Origin: JAMIFN01 sp964544605
GTDB taxonomy: Bacteria > Pseudomonadota > Gammaproteobacteria > Burkholderiales > Burkholderiaceae_C
Direction of reading: 5' to 3'
DNA: 64,000 nt
NCBI GenBank assembly: GCA_964544605.1
Contig: CAZJBX010000011.1
Location: 1-64,000 of the forward strand
In this document: piece by piece, positions 1 to 8,953 of the stretch
Layout: every line of letters begins with the position of its first letter
How positions within the stretch are numbered: position 1 is the first letter of the stretch
The notes under the pieces: model-generated
Seen by the model: only the letters and a program-made list of their open reading frames with translations
Database searches by the model: none
Told to the model about the DNA's origin: nothing
Translations under genes and position numbers: made by a program

Positions 1-146
1 GCGGCAGCGAGCAAAGCCCGCAAGCGCAGCACAGCATTGAGGCCATCGCCCTGCTCAACGAGCGCATGAGCGCCATCCCACTGTCATCCAGCCTGCCCAG
101 CAGCCCCATTGAAGGCGCGCCCCGCCAGCGCCCACTCCTGCCATGA
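1..146 (+). CDS. C-terminal end of a probable HemX-like protein (partial)
   Basis: The window opens inside a reading frame whose first full codon is at 3 and which stays open to a TGA at 144-146, giving the last 47 residues of a protein. The tail is Pro/Ser-rich and ends in RPLLP, so it carries no diagnostic motif. The stop overlaps the hemY start as ATGA, which implies translational coupling. In Burkholderiales the gene directly before hemY is normally hemX (uroporphyrinogen-III C-methyltransferase-like membrane protein), sometimes fused to hemD. The identification rests on that position alone. Confidence 0.5.
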   Translation, partial: GSEQSPQAQHSIEAIALLNERMSAIPLSSSLPSSPIEGAPRQRPLLP

Positions 147-1408
147 AGCGCGTTATCTGGTTCATCTTGCTGGCCGCCAGCGCCATTGGCCTGGCCCTAT
201 TCATGGGCGACAACCACGCCAGCGTCATGTTCTTTTGGCCGCCCTACCGCATCAGCCTCAGCTTCAATCTGCTGCTGATTTTGCTCTTGGCCTTCTTTGC
301 CCTGCTCTACTTTGCCCTGCGCGGCCTGCAAGCCCTGCTGGCCATGCCCAGCAAAGCGAAAAACTGGCGCACCCTCTACCACGAACGCGCCATGTACCAA
401 CACCTGCTGCACGCCCACCTGCAACTGTGGACAGGCCGCTACAGCCGCGCCAACAAATCAGCCGCCCAAGCCCTTGAATTTGCGCAAAAACACGCCGAGC
501 ACGACGCCGAAGCCGCCGCGCTTGAAATGGCCGCCGCCCACCTCTTGGCCGCTGAAAGCGCCCACCAACTGCGCGACACCGACAAACGCCAAGGCCACTG
601 GGAGCGCGCCCTAGAGGCCAGCCACAGCATCCCCGAAGCCAGCGAAGCCCTGGCCCTGCGCGCCGCCCGCTGGGCCACCCACGACGGCGACACCGAAGCC
701 GCTTGGCAACACCTGCAAAGCCTGCCCCAAGGCGTACAACGCCGCGTCCACGCCCTGCGCATCAAGCTCAAAACCGCACAACTGGCCGGCCAAAGCGAGC
801 AAGCACTTGAAACCGCCCGCCTGCTCATCAAGCACAATGCCTTCTCGCCCTTTGTCGGCCAAACCCTGCAAGTGCGCCTCATCCGCGAGGTTCTCTCACG
901 CAGCCAAGACATGGCGCAACTTCAAAAAGCCTGGGGCACCCTCAGCCGCCAAGAGCAAGCCCTGCCTGAAGTCACCTTCTACGCCGCCGAGCGCATGTTG
1001 CAATTGGCCGAAAGCGAGGCCGAACACCCGCAAGTACGCGCCCGCCTCGCGCCCCTGCTCAAACGCTATGGCGAGCTACCCGAAGCCCTGCAACTGAGCA
1101 CCGTGCTCACCTTAGAGCGCAGCCTCGGCGGACTCGACCACCACGGCCTGCAAGACATCGAACAAGCCCAGCGCAACCACCCCCGTGAGCTGCCCCTGCA
1201 ATACCTCGCCGCCACCGCCTATATGCAGCAGCAGCTTTGGGGCAAAGCCCAGCACAGCCTGCAAAACCTTGTGGCCAACAAACAACTGGCGCAAACCCAG
1301 CCCGAATTGGCCCGCCGCGCTTGGCTGCATCTGGCCCGTTTGGCCGAAGACCAAGGCCGCAACACGGATGCCCAACAGGCTTGGAAGCAAGCGGCCTTGC
1401 TGACCTGA
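143..1408 (+). CDS. hemY: HemY-like TPR membrane protein of the haem gene cluster
   Basis: A 421-residue protein with two N-terminal membrane segments (about residues 3-21 and 42-66), followed by a long Ala/Leu/Gln-rich helical region of tetratricopeptide type. This is the architecture of proteobacterial HemY, an inner-membrane protein encoded with the late hem genes. It is not the protoporphyrinogen oxidase that is called HemY in Bacillus. Its exact role is unsettled; a scaffold for porphyrin enzymes is the usual proposal. The start is fixed by the ATGA overlap with the upstream frame, and hemB follows after 76 bases on the same strand. Length is normal for the family. Confidence 0.88.
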   Translation: MKRVIWFILLAASAIGLALFMGDNHASVMFFWPPYRISLSFNLLLILLLAFFALLYFALRGLQALLAMPSKAKNWRTLYHERAMYQHLLHAHLQLWTGRYSRANKSAAQALEFAQKHAEHDAEAAALEMAAAHLLAAESAHQLRDTDKRQGHWERALEASHSIPEASEALALRAARWATHDGDTEAAWQHLQSLPQGVQRRVHALRIKLKTAQLAGQSEQALETARLLIKHNAFSPFVGQTLQVRLIREVLSRSQDMAQLQKAWGTLSRQEQALPEVTFYAAERMLQLAESEAEHPQVRARLAPLLKRYGELPEALQLSTVLTLERSLGGLDHHGLQDIEQAQRNHPRELPLQYLAATAYMQQQLWGKAQHSLQNLVANKQLAQTQPELARRAWLHLARLAEDQGRNTDAQQAWKQAALLT

Positions 1409-1484
1409 AGCCAAGGCCGAGGCCAAGCCAAACCCCAACACCTTCATTTACACCAGCCCCACACAGACACACAGGAGCCCCGCC

Positions 1485-2501
1485 ATGTTCTACCCCCAAA
1501 GCTTTCCAGCCACGCGCGCGCGCCGCCTGCGCCGCGATGCCGCCACCCGCGCCCTCGTGCGTGAGGCCCAACTCAGCGCCCAAGACCTCATCTACCCCGT
1601 CTTTGTGCTCGATGGCGAAAACCGCCGTGAGGCCGTGCCCTCCATGCCCGGCGTTGAGCGCCTGTCCATCGACCTGCTCATGCCCGTGCTTGAAGAATGC
1701 GTGCGCTTGGGCATCCCCTACATCGCCCCCTTCCCCGTCACCGACCCCAGCGCCAAAAGCGACGACGGCCACGAAGCCTGGAACCCTAACGGCCTCATGC
1801 CCCGCTTCATCCGCGCCGCCAAAGCGCGCTTTCCCGAACTGGGCATCATGAGCGATGTCGCCCTTGACCCCTACACCAGCCACGGCCAAGACGGCCTGCT
1901 TGATGCCCAAGGCGACATCCTCAACGACGAAACCGTCGCCGCCCTCGTCAAACAAGCCCTCTGCCACGCCCAAGCGGGCGTGGATGCCGTCGCCCCTTCT
2001 GACATGATGGATGGCCGCATTGGCGCCATCCGCCAAGCACTGGAGCAAGCGGGCCTGCCCACCACCCGCATCGTCGCCTACAGCGCCAAATACGCCAGCA
2101 GCTTCTACGGCCCCTTCCGCGATGCCGTCGGCTCGGCCGCCAACCTCGGCTCAGCCGACAAAAAGGTCTATCAAATGGACCCCGGCAACAGCGATGAAGC
2201 CCTGCGCGAAGTCGCCCTTGATTTGCAAGAAGGCGCCGATATGGTCATGGTCAAACCAGGGATGCCCTACCTCGACATCGTGCGCCGCGTGAAGCAAGAA
2301 TTTGGCGTGCCCACCTTGGCCTACCAAGTCTCAGGCGAATACGCCATGCTCAAGGCCGCCGCGCAAAACGGCTGGCTCGATGGCGAGCAAACCATGCTTG
2401 AAGCCCTGCTCTGCTTCAAACGCGCTGGCGCTGATGCCATTCTCAGCTACTTCGCCCTGGATGCCGCCCGCGCTCTGGCCGCAGCCGCCCCGCGCCTGTA
2501 A
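1485..2501 (+). CDS. hemB: Delta-aminolevulinic acid dehydratase (porphobilinogen synthase)
   Basis: This cytoplasmic enzyme condenses two 5-aminolevulinate molecules to porphobilinogen, the second committed step of haem synthesis. The 338-residue length is typical. Both active-site lysines are visible: K202 in AYSAKYASSFYGP and the Schiff-base K257 in MVMVKPGMPY. The metal loop at 124-137 reads DVALDPYTSHGQDG, with aspartates in place of the zinc-ligand cysteines. That marks the magnesium-dependent class. An AGGAG ribosome site precedes the ATG. It lies 76 bases after hemY and is probably in the same transcript. Confidence 0.97.
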   Translation: MFYPQSFPATRARRLRRDAATRALVREAQLSAQDLIYPVFVLDGENRREAVPSMPGVERLSIDLLMPVLEECVRLGIPYIAPFPVTDPSAKSDDGHEAWNPNGLMPRFIRAAKARFPELGIMSDVALDPYTSHGQDGLLDAQGDILNDETVAALVKQALCHAQAGVDAVAPSDMMDGRIGAIRQALEQAGLPTTRIVAYSAKYASSFYGPFRDAVGSAANLGSADKKVYQMDPGNSDEALREVALDLQEGADMVMVKPGMPYLDIVRRVKQEFGVPTLAYQVSGEYAMLKAAAQNGWLDGEQTMLEALLCFKRAGADAILSYFALDAARALAAAAPRL

Positions 2502-2639
2502 GGGCACTGGCTTTGTGCTAGTATTGAAGACTTATGAAAGCCCTATCGTTTTACTTTCGCACCTTTTATTTCTCAGCCCCAGCGGTTTAGAGAGAGAAGT
2601 CTGTGCCCACCTGATGTAAAACGACTTTCCCCTTTCAAA

Positions 2640-2671
2640 AAACCGCTGAGGCCCCACCCAGCGGTTTTTTT
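2640..2671 (+). terminator. Rho-independent terminator after hemB
   Basis: Left arm AAACCGCTG (2640-2648), 10-base loop, right arm CAGCGGTTT (2659-2667), then a T run. The right arm with its T tract is duplicated at 2676-2688, and a further AGCGGTTT lies at 2581, so the 3' half exists in three copies. It ends the hem transcript before aroG. Confidence 0.85.
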
Positions 2672-2724
2672 ATTCCAGCGGTTTTTTTATTTCTTTTCCT
2701 TTAGTTTTCCAGTGAGTACCTACC

Positions 2725-3813
2725 ATGAGTGACCTGCCCTTCCGCACCAGCTTGGCCGATGATGCCCGCGTTGAAAGCGTCAAAATGCTGCCCCCACCCG
2801 AACACCTCATCCGCTTCTTCCCCATCAAAGGCACGGCCATTGAAAGCCTCGTCACCGACACGCGCCGCAACATTGCCCGCATCATCCGTGGTGAGGACGA
2901 CCGCCTGCTCGTCATCATGGGCCCCTGCTCCATCCACGACCCCAAGGCCGCCCTTGAATACGCCGCCAAACTGCGCGTCGCCCGTGAGCAATACAAAGAC
3001 ACGCTGGAAATCATCATGCGCGTGTACTTTGAAAAACCCCGCACCACCGTGGGCTGGAAGGGCCTCATCAACGACCCCTACTTGGATGGCAGCTTCCGCA
3101 TTGATGAAGGTCTGCGCATGGCGCGCCAGCTCCTGCTCGACATCAACCAGCTTGGCCTGCCCGCAGGCAGCGAATTCCTCGATGTCATCTCGCCCCAATA
3201 CATCGCCGACCTCATCAGTTGGGGCGCGATTGGCGCACGCACCACAGAAAGCCAAGTCCACCGCGAGCTCTCCAGCGGCCTATCCGCGCCCATCGGCTTT
3301 AAAAACGGCACCGATGGCAACATCAAAATCGCCCTTGACGCCATCCAATCGGCCTCGCGCGGCCACCACTTCCTGTCTGTCGCCAAAAGCGGCCAAGTCG
3401 CCATCGTGCAAACCAATGGCAACCAAGACTGCCATGTCATCTTGCGCGGCGGCAAAGCCCCCAACTACGATGCCGAGGCCGTGGCCCAAGCCTGCGAGCA
3501 ACTCGCTGCGGCGGGCCTGCCCGCCAGCCTCATGGTCGATTGCAGCCACGCCAACAGCAGCAAACAACATAAAAAACAGCTCGATGTGGCGCAAAGCATC
3601 GCCGAGCAACTGGCCGCTGGCTCCAAGCAAATCTTCGGCGTCATGGTCGAAAGCCATTTGTGCGAAGGCGCGCAAAAATTCAACCCCGGTGAAGACAGCA
3701 TCGCCGCCCTCAACTACGGCCAAAGCATCACCGATGCCTGCGTCGGCTGGGACGACTCCACCGCCATCCTCGACACCCTCGCCGCAGGCGTAGCCGCCCG
3801 CCGCAAAGGCTAA
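2725..3813 (+). CDS. aroG: 3-deoxy-7-phosphoheptulonate synthase (DAHP synthase, class I)
   Basis: This enzyme condenses phosphoenolpyruvate and erythrose 4-phosphate and so commits carbon to the shikimate pathway for aromatic amino acids. It has 362 residues, close to the E. coli AroF/G/H isozymes. The family signature GPCSIHDP is at 66-73 and the C-terminal metal/substrate motif MVDCSHANSSK is near residue 270. Which aromatic amino acid inhibits it cannot be judged by eye, so aroG is used as the generic name. The ribosome site is weak. It has its own intergenic region behind the hemB terminator, and pgk follows after 50 bases. Confidence 0.95.
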   Translation: MSDLPFRTSLADDARVESVKMLPPPEHLIRFFPIKGTAIESLVTDTRRNIARIIRGEDDRLLVIMGPCSIHDPKAALEYAAKLRVAREQYKDTLEIIMRVYFEKPRTTVGWKGLINDPYLDGSFRIDEGLRMARQLLLDINQLGLPAGSEFLDVISPQYIADLISWGAIGARTTESQVHRELSSGLSAPIGFKNGTDGNIKIALDAIQSASRGHHFLSVAKSGQVAIVQTNGNQDCHVILRGGKAPNYDAEAVAQACEQLAAAGLPASLMVDCSHANSSKQHKKQLDVAQSIAEQLAAGSKQIFGVMVESHLCEGAQKFNPGEDSIAALNYGQSITDACVGWDDSTAILDTLAAGVAARRKG

Positions 3814-3863
3814 AATTCGCCCCGTTTTTCTTCTGAACCTTTGAATACAACAAGGCCCCAACC

Positions 3864-5060
3864 ATGCAATTTCACCGTTTCCAAGACCTCTGCCAAAGCG
3901 GCCAAGCCCAAGGCAAACGCGTCTTCATCCGCGCCGACCTCAATGTGCCCCTGAACGAGCAAGGCCAAATCAGCGAAGACACCCGCGTGCGCGCCTCCGT
4001 GCCCTGCATCCAAATGGCCCTGCAAGCGGGCGCGGCCGTCATGGTCACTTCCCATCTGGGCCGCCCCACTGAGGGCAGCTTCCAGCCCGCCGACAGCCTG
4101 GCCCCCGTCGCCGCCCGCCTGAGCGAGCTGCTGGGCCAAGAAGTGCGCCTTGTGGCCAACTGGGTCGATGGCGGCTTTGAGCTGGCCCCTGGCCAAGTCG
4201 TGCTGTTGGAGAACTGCCGCGTGAATGTGGGCGAAAAGAAAAACGCCCCCGAGCTGGCGCAAAAAATGGCGCAACTGTGCGACATCTTTGTGCATGACGC
4301 TTTTGGCACGGCCCACCGCGCCGAAGCCTCCACCTACGGCATCGCCCAATACGCCCCCACGGCCTGCGCTGGCCCCCTGCTGGCGGCTGAAATGGACGCC
4401 ATCAGCCAAGCCTTGGCTCAGCCCAAGCGCCCCTTGGTGGCCATCGTCGCTGGCAGCAAAGTCTCCACCAAACTCACCATCCTCAAAAGCCTGGCCGACA
4501 AAGTCGATCAACTCATTGCCGGCGGCGGCATTGCCAACACCTTTATGCTCGCCGCTGGCCTGCCCATAGGCAAATCACTGGCCGAGGTTGATTTGCTCGA
4601 TGAAGCCAAAGCCGTCATGGCCGCCATGCAAGCCCGCGGCGCGGCCGTGCCCATCCCGACCGATGTGGTTGTGGCCGAGCAATTTGCCGCCGATGCCCCC
4701 GCCAGCACCAAAGCCGCCGCCGATGTCGGCCCCAATGACATGATTTTGGACATTGGCCCCAACACCGCCGCAGCCTTGGCCGAGCAACTCAAAGCCGCTG
4801 GCACCATCGTCTGGAACGGCCCCGTCGGCGTATTTGAATTTGACGCCTTCGCTGGCGGCACAGAAACCCTGGCCCGCGCCATTGCCGCCTCGCCCGCCTT
4901 CAGCATTGCCGGCGGTGGCGACACCCTGGCCGCCATTGCCAAATACGGCATTGAAAAAGAAGTCAGCTACATCAGCACTGGCGGCGGCGCATTCTTGGAA
5001 GTGTTGGAAGGCAAGACCCTGCCCGCTTTTGAGATTCTGCAAAAACGCTACAACGCCTGA
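3864..5060 (+). CDS. pgk: Phosphoglycerate kinase
   Basis: Transfers phosphate between 1,3-bisphosphoglycerate and ADP in glycolysis and the reverse reaction in gluconeogenesis. The 398-residue length is standard. The N-terminal domain carries RADLNVPL (about 22-29) and TSHLGRP (about 62-68), which bind the 3-phosphoglycerate side. The C-terminal nucleotide domain carries VWNGPVGVFE and a GGGDT loop near residue 350. AAGG lies 10 bases before the ATG. In many Burkholderiales pyk follows, but here the gene ends in a strong terminator and faces a convergent LemA gene. Confidence 0.97.
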   Translation: MQFHRFQDLCQSGQAQGKRVFIRADLNVPLNEQGQISEDTRVRASVPCIQMALQAGAAVMVTSHLGRPTEGSFQPADSLAPVAARLSELLGQEVRLVANWVDGGFELAPGQVVLLENCRVNVGEKKNAPELAQKMAQLCDIFVHDAFGTAHRAEASTYGIAQYAPTACAGPLLAAEMDAISQALAQPKRPLVAIVAGSKVSTKLTILKSLADKVDQLIAGGGIANTFMLAAGLPIGKSLAEVDLLDEAKAVMAAMQARGAAVPIPTDVVVAEQFAADAPASTKAAADVGPNDMILDIGPNTAAALAEQLKAAGTIVWNGPVGVFEFDAFAGGTETLARAIAASPAFSIAGGGDTLAAIAKYGIEKEVSYISTGGGAFLEVLEGKTLPAFEILQKRYNA

Positions 5061-5082
5061 GCACGGCAAGCGCCAAACAAAA

Positions 5083-5109
5083 ACGGGCCTGCTGGCCCGT
5101 TTTTTTGTT
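5083..5109 (+). terminator. Rho-independent terminator after pgk
   Basis: Perfect stem ACGGGCC (5083-5089) and GGCCCGT (5094-5100) with a TGCT loop and seven following Ts. A run of As on the left side could let it serve the convergent LemA gene as well. Confidence 0.92.
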
Positions 5110-5149
5110 TTCGCCCCATCAAGCCCTCAGCCTCATGCGCAGGGCATGA

Positions 5150-6004
5150 TCAGTCTGCTGCTGGTTCGGCTGCACCGAGCTTCTGGCCACAAGCTGAGCA
5201 AAAGGCCGCCTCAAGCGCCACCGCCGCATGGCAATGCGGGCAGCTGCCTGTGCTGGCCGCGCCGCTGTTTTCTGCCTCATGCGGCAGCTCGCGGCGCACC
5301 CTCTCAGCCGCCAGTTTGCCGCCTTCCACCGCCTTCTGGGCCACGCCCTTGCCCACCTCCAGCGTTTTCTGCGAAGCCGTCAACAGCGCCTGCCCCGCTT
5401 GGCCGACCAAGGCTTGCAATTGCTCACCATCATCGCTGCTAAAGGACTTGACCTGCCCCAGCGCCATACTGTGCTCGCTGCCATCAAACTCCAGATAAGG
5501 GGCCGCACGAAAGCCCATGGCCGAGGCGTAAAACACATTCGGAATCGAGCTGCGCTGGGTGTTGTACTGGCGCACGGCCAAGTTGTAGCGCTGGCGGGCC
5601 GCCTCCAAGTCCACCTCGGTGCTTTGCATGCTGTCCATCAAGCGCTGGTATTGTTGGTTGGCTTTCAAATCAGGGTAACGCTGGGCCATACCGTTCACAG
5701 CCGCCATCACCGAACCCGTTTGCTGCTGCATCTGCGCCACTTGGGCGGCGCTGCTCAAATCCTCTGAAATCTTCATCAGCAGCAACTGCTCCGACTCTTG
5801 ATAGCCCTTGACCACCTCAATCAGTTGATTGACCAGCGTCACTTGCTTGCGCCCAGCCACGCCAATATTGGACCAAGCCTCTTTCACCGCCTCAGCATAG
5901 GCGCGCAATTTGTTGTAGTTGATAAAAGCCACCACCGCCAACACGATGGCCAACAAGATAAGCAATTGGATTAAACCAACAATAAAGCCCCATACCGTTG
6001 CCAT
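5150..6004 (-). CDS. LemA family protein with C-terminal zinc ribbon
   Basis: A 284-residue membrane-anchored protein. Residues 5-27 form a single membrane helix followed by NYNKLRAYAEAVKEAWSNIG, the typical LemA opening, and a long coiled helical domain to about residue 170. LemA proteins normally end there. This one continues with an Ala-rich helical segment and a C-terminal CPHC...CSAC knuckle (C255, C258, C269, C272), which should bind one zinc. The function of LemA is not established; the family often accompanies M48 proteases and TPM-domain proteins. A second, ordinary LemA lies at 16056-16649. Here the gene stands alone, convergent with pgk. Confidence 0.88.
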   Translation of the reverse strand: MATVWGFIVGLIQLLILLAIVLAVVAFINYNKLRAYAEAVKEAWSNIGVAGRKQVTLVNQLIEVVKGYQESEQLLLMKISEDLSSAAQVAQMQQQTGSVMAAVNGMAQRYPDLKANQQYQRLMDSMQSTEVDLEAARQRYNLAVRQYNTQRSSIPNVFYASAMGFRAAPYLEFDGSEHSMALGQVKSFSSDDGEQLQALVGQAGQALLTASQKTLEVGKGVAQKAVEGGKLAAERVRRELPHEAENSGAASTGSCPHCHAAVALEAAFCSACGQKLGAAEPAAD

Positions 6005-6123
6005 AGCAACCCCATATCAAACAAAAAATAGAAAGCGGCCAAACACTTGGCGACACACAAAATCAAGGCCAGCATGATACAGGCCTTGGCCCGAGCAAAA
6101 CCGCTGCCAGTGCGGCAAAAACT

Positions 6124-6957
6124 TTACTCCACCACAGACGAATTGCGGCGGTTGCGCTCTTGCACCTCAGGCGGAATCTCCACCACCCGCTTGGCCGCCA
6201 AAGCGCCATCGACAAACAGCATCAGCTCGCCCGTTTCAAAGCGTGTCCAGTTTTCATTGTGGGTCAGGGGCTGGGTTGCAATCACCGTCACGCGGTCGTC
6301 TGGCGTGGTGCAATCGGCAAAGTCCACCGCCATATCCTCATCAACCAATTGCACGGCCTGAAACGGCCATTCCCGCGTCACATACCACAGCCGTGTAGAG
6401 CTGTGCGCCAACATGCAGCGCCCGTCTGAGAGCAGAAAATTAAAAATGCCGTAGTGGGTGAAGTCGGCTGTGACCTCGGCCACAGCCTCAAACAGCGCGT
6501 GCACATCGGGCTCTTGCGCACCAAAGCGTTGCCCCAGTCGCTCCAGCAGGGCGCAAAAGGCCAGCTCGCTATCGGTATCGCCTATGGGGGTGTGCCAGCC
6601 ACTTAAAGGCGGCGCAAAGTCAAGCAAATCGCCGTTGTGGGCAAAAAGCCAGTGCCGACCCCAGTGCTCACGCACAAAGGGGTGGCAGTTTTGCAGCTTC
6701 ACCTGCCCTTGCGAGGCTTTGCGGATGTGGGAAATCACATGGCGCGATTTGATGGGGTAATTCTTCACCAGCTCGGCCACGGGCGAGCTGCTGCTGGGCT
6801 GGTTGTCAATAAAGCTGCGCACCGCCTTGCCTTCAAAAAAGCCAATGCCAAAACCGTCGGCGTGGTGGTCCGTCAGCCCGCCCCTGGCGGCAAAACCCGT
6901 GAATGAAAAAGTCGCGTCCGTGGGCGTGGCGCAATTCATGCCCAAAAGCTGGCACAT
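6124..6957 (-). CDS. Class II glutamine amidotransferase (YafJ type)
   Basis: A 277-residue stand-alone glutaminase domain of the Ntn-hydrolase fold. Cys2, which becomes the N-terminal nucleophile after removal of Met1, opens MCQLLGMNC. HIRKAS and the FAHNGDL motif that binds glutamine both follow. There is no synthase domain, so it matches the YafJ/EgtC-like group, whose acceptor substrate is usually unknown. An AAAGGAC ribosome site lies eight bases before the ATG. The ergothioneine genes that pair with EgtC are not adjacent, so EgtC is unlikely. Confidence 0.9.
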   Translation of the reverse strand: MCQLLGMNCATPTDATFSFTGFAARGGLTDHHADGFGIGFFEGKAVRSFIDNQPSSSSPVAELVKNYPIKSRHVISHIRKASQGQVKLQNCHPFVREHWGRHWLFAHNGDLLDFAPPLSGWHTPIGDTDSELAFCALLERLGQRFGAQEPDVHALFEAVAEVTADFTHYGIFNFLLSDGRCMLAHSSTRLWYVTREWPFQAVQLVDEDMAVDFADCTTPDDRVTVIATQPLTHNENWTRFETGELMLFVDGALAAKRVVEIPPEVQERNRRNSSVVE

Positions 6958-6977
6958 CGTTTCTGTCCTTTCAGCGC

Positions 6978-7013
6978 AAAAAAAGCCGAAACCCCTATGC
7001 AGGGCTTCGGCTT
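6978..7013 (-). terminator. Rho-independent terminator after the peroxiredoxin gene
   Basis: Read on the minus strand, AAGCCGAA (7013-7006) pairs with TTCGGCTT (6990-6983) and is followed by a T run ending at 6978. A second small hairpin, GGCGGC/GCCGCC at 7025-7040, lies between it and the peroxiredoxin stop. Confidence 0.85.
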
Positions 7014-7053
7014 GGCATCATAGCGGCGGCGCAAGCCGCCAGACTGCACCCGT

Positions 7054-7707
7054 TTATTTCGGGGCTTTGGCGAAACGCAAATAAGGCAGTTTCACATCCA
7101 AATCGCCAAACTTGGCTTTGGCATCGTCGTCGTTCAGGCTCAGGCCCACAATCACATCTTGGCCGGGCTGCCAGTCCGCAGGGGTGGCCAGTGGTACGCC
7201 GTCGGTGGCTTGAATCGCGTCGAGCGCACGCACAATTTCGGCAAAGTTACGGCCCACAGACATGGGGTAAGTCATGGTCAAGCGGATTTTTTTATCAGGG
7301 CCAATGATGAAGACCGTGCGCACCGTGGCGCTGTCGGCAGCCGTGCGGCCGTCGGGCATATAGGCTTCAGCGGGCAGCATGTTGTAGAGCTTGGCCACAT
7401 TCAAAGAGGTGTCGTCAATGATGGGGAAATCAGCGGGCGCACCGCCAAAAGCCTCAATATCGCGCTTCCATTTGATGTGCTCTTCAGCCGTATCGACCGA
7501 AATGCCCATCACTTTGGTGTTGCGCTTTTTGAATTCAGGCACCAAGCGGGCGGCGGCGCTGAATTCAGTCGTGCACACGGGGGTGAAGTCTTTGGGGTGA
7601 GAGAACAAAATCGCGTAGCTCTCGCCCATCCAGTCGTGGAGAGAGAGCTGGCCGTCGCTGGAATCGGCGGTGAAGTTAGGGGCCACATCATTAATGCGTA
7701 GAGACAT
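7054..7707 (-). CDS. 1-Cys peroxiredoxin (Prx6 type)
   Basis: A cytoplasmic thiol peroxidase of 217 residues. The peroxidatic cysteine is C45 in KDFTPVCTTEF, and no other cysteine occurs in the protein, so it must be the 1-Cys class and needs an external thiol for reduction. The long C-terminal arm after residue 160 (GVPLATPADWQPGQD...) is the Prx6 dimerisation domain. The start was set at the ATG of MSLRINDVAP because AAAGGA lies six bases upstream; an in-frame start 11 codons earlier has no such site. A terminator follows at 6978-7013. Confidence 0.94.
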   Translation of the reverse strand: MSLRINDVAPNFTADSSDGQLSLHDWMGESYAILFSHPKDFTPVCTTEFSAAARLVPEFKKRNTKVMGISVDTAEEHIKWKRDIEAFGGAPADFPIIDDTSLNVAKLYNMLPAEAYMPDGRTAADSATVRTVFIIGPDKKIRLTMTYPMSVGRNFAEIVRALDAIQATDGVPLATPADWQPGQDVIVGLSLNDDDAKAKFGDLDVKLPYLRFAKAPK

Positions 7708-7968
7708 TGCGCATCCTTTCAATTCAAAGTGCAAAAACAAAGGCCGCAGCAGGCGACCGCTTCAAGCCCTGCACTGCTTGCTGGCCACTGGCCCAGCGCA
7801 GAGCTGCTCGGGCCATTATGCGCCCTTCATGCGCAGAAATACCCCTCTTGGCCATCTAAAACCCTGCACACCCTGCGCTATCGCTGCGCTTGCTTTACCA
7901 TGCTTGGTTTTGCCACCGCGCCCCCTGATTGCTTTTGTTGCGCTGCCCAACAGCAGCCCACTGCCCTT

Positions 7969-8943
7969 ATGCCACCACGCTTGATTTTCTTGCCCTTGCT
8001 TCTTTTTGTCGCCAGCGCCTGGGCACACAACACCCCTGCGCCCAAAGCCCAACCCAGCCCAACAAAAGCGGCAGCAGTCCAACCCAGCCCCAGCAAAGCC
8101 GCCCAAGCGCCCAAGCGCAGCGCCACGGCACGGCCTGCGGCACAAGTGAGCCGCCCCTCCGCCGCAGCCAAAACCCCCACGCCCAGCGCCGCACCTGATC
8201 TGTGCTACCAGCAGTTGCAGCGTTTTGTCGGTATCAATCGCAACAACTGCGCTCAGGCTCAGCTCAAGCCCTCAGGCGCGTTTTCAGTGGAAAAACGCCC
8301 CATTTTGATTCGTGACATGCCCGCTGCACCCAGCATCAACAAACCATCGCGCATTTTGGTGCTGGGCGCCATTCACGGCGATGAACCCTCATCCGCCGTG
8401 CTCTCAATCAACTGGATCGAGCTGGCCAAAGAAATCCCCGCCAACAGCCACTGGCGCTTTATTCCGGCCCTCAACCCCGATGGCCTGCTGGCCAAGCGCC
8501 CACGCCGCACCAATGCCAATGGCGTGGACTTGAACCGCAACTTCCCCACCCCCAACTGGGAAAACGAGGCCAATGAATACTGGGGCAAGCGCACCAAGCG
8601 CGACCCCCGCCGTTGGCCGGGCGACAAACCCCTGTCTGAGCCTGAAACCCGTTTGGTGCATGAGCAAATGGAAAGCTTTGCGCCGCAGCTCATCGTCAGC
8701 ATCCACGCGCCCTATGGCGTGCTTGATTTTGATGGCCCCACCATCCCGCCTGACAAATTGGGCCGCCTCTACCTCGACCAAATCGGCATCTTTCCTGGCA
8801 GTTTGGGCAATTACGGCGGCGTGTACCGTGGCATTCCTGTGGTCACCATTGAGCTGCCCGATGCCACCAAAGGGCCGAACCCCGCCGAAACCCGCCAAAT
8901 GTGGCTGGATCTGCTGCGCTGGATGAGCGCCCGAGGCTATTGA
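7969..8943 (+). CDS. Exported M14-family zinc carboxypeptidase/amidase (MpaA-like)
   Basis: A 324-residue exported zinc peptidase. Residues 1-19 form a signal peptide ending in SAWA. A Pro/Ala/Lys-rich linker (20-75) leads into the M14 fold. Zinc ligands H136 and E139 sit in GAIHGDEPS and H246 in SIHAPYG. The substrate-binding NANGVDLNRNFP is at 182-193, and the catalytic glutamate is E295 in VVTIELPDA. This resembles the murein peptide amidase group, which trims peptides from peptidoglycan, but the export signal would place it in the periplasm. The start at 7969 was preferred over an open frame 80 codons longer because it yields the signal peptide. Confidence 0.85.
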   Translation: MPPRLIFLPLLLFVASAWAHNTPAPKAQPSPTKAAAVQPSPSKAAQAPKRSATARPAAQVSRPSAAAKTPTPSAAPDLCYQQLQRFVGINRNNCAQAQLKPSGAFSVEKRPILIRDMPAAPSINKPSRILVLGAIHGDEPSSAVLSINWIELAKEIPANSHWRFIPALNPDGLLAKRPRRTNANGVDLNRNFPTPNWENEANEYWGKRTKRDPRRWPGDKPLSEPETRLVHEQMESFAPQLIVSIHAPYGVLDFDGPTIPPDKLGRLYLDQIGIFPGSLGNYGGVYRGIPVVTIELPDATKGPNPAETRQMWLDLLRWMSARGY

Positions 8944-8953
8944 GCAGCGCGCC

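Noticed and set aside
1107..2048. Long minus-strand frame of 313 codons opposite hemY and hemB
   Set aside because: Its sequence is Gly/Val-rich shadow coding caused by GC-rich third positions of hemB; hemB motifs prove the plus strand.
2512..2640. Possible small gene between hemB and aroG
   Set aside because: Short frames there lack a ribosome site and codon bias, and the terminator follows; nothing supports a gene.
7025..7040. GGCGGC/GCCGCC hairpin as a second terminator
   Set aside because: It has no T run; the stronger hairpin at 6978-7013 is the terminator.
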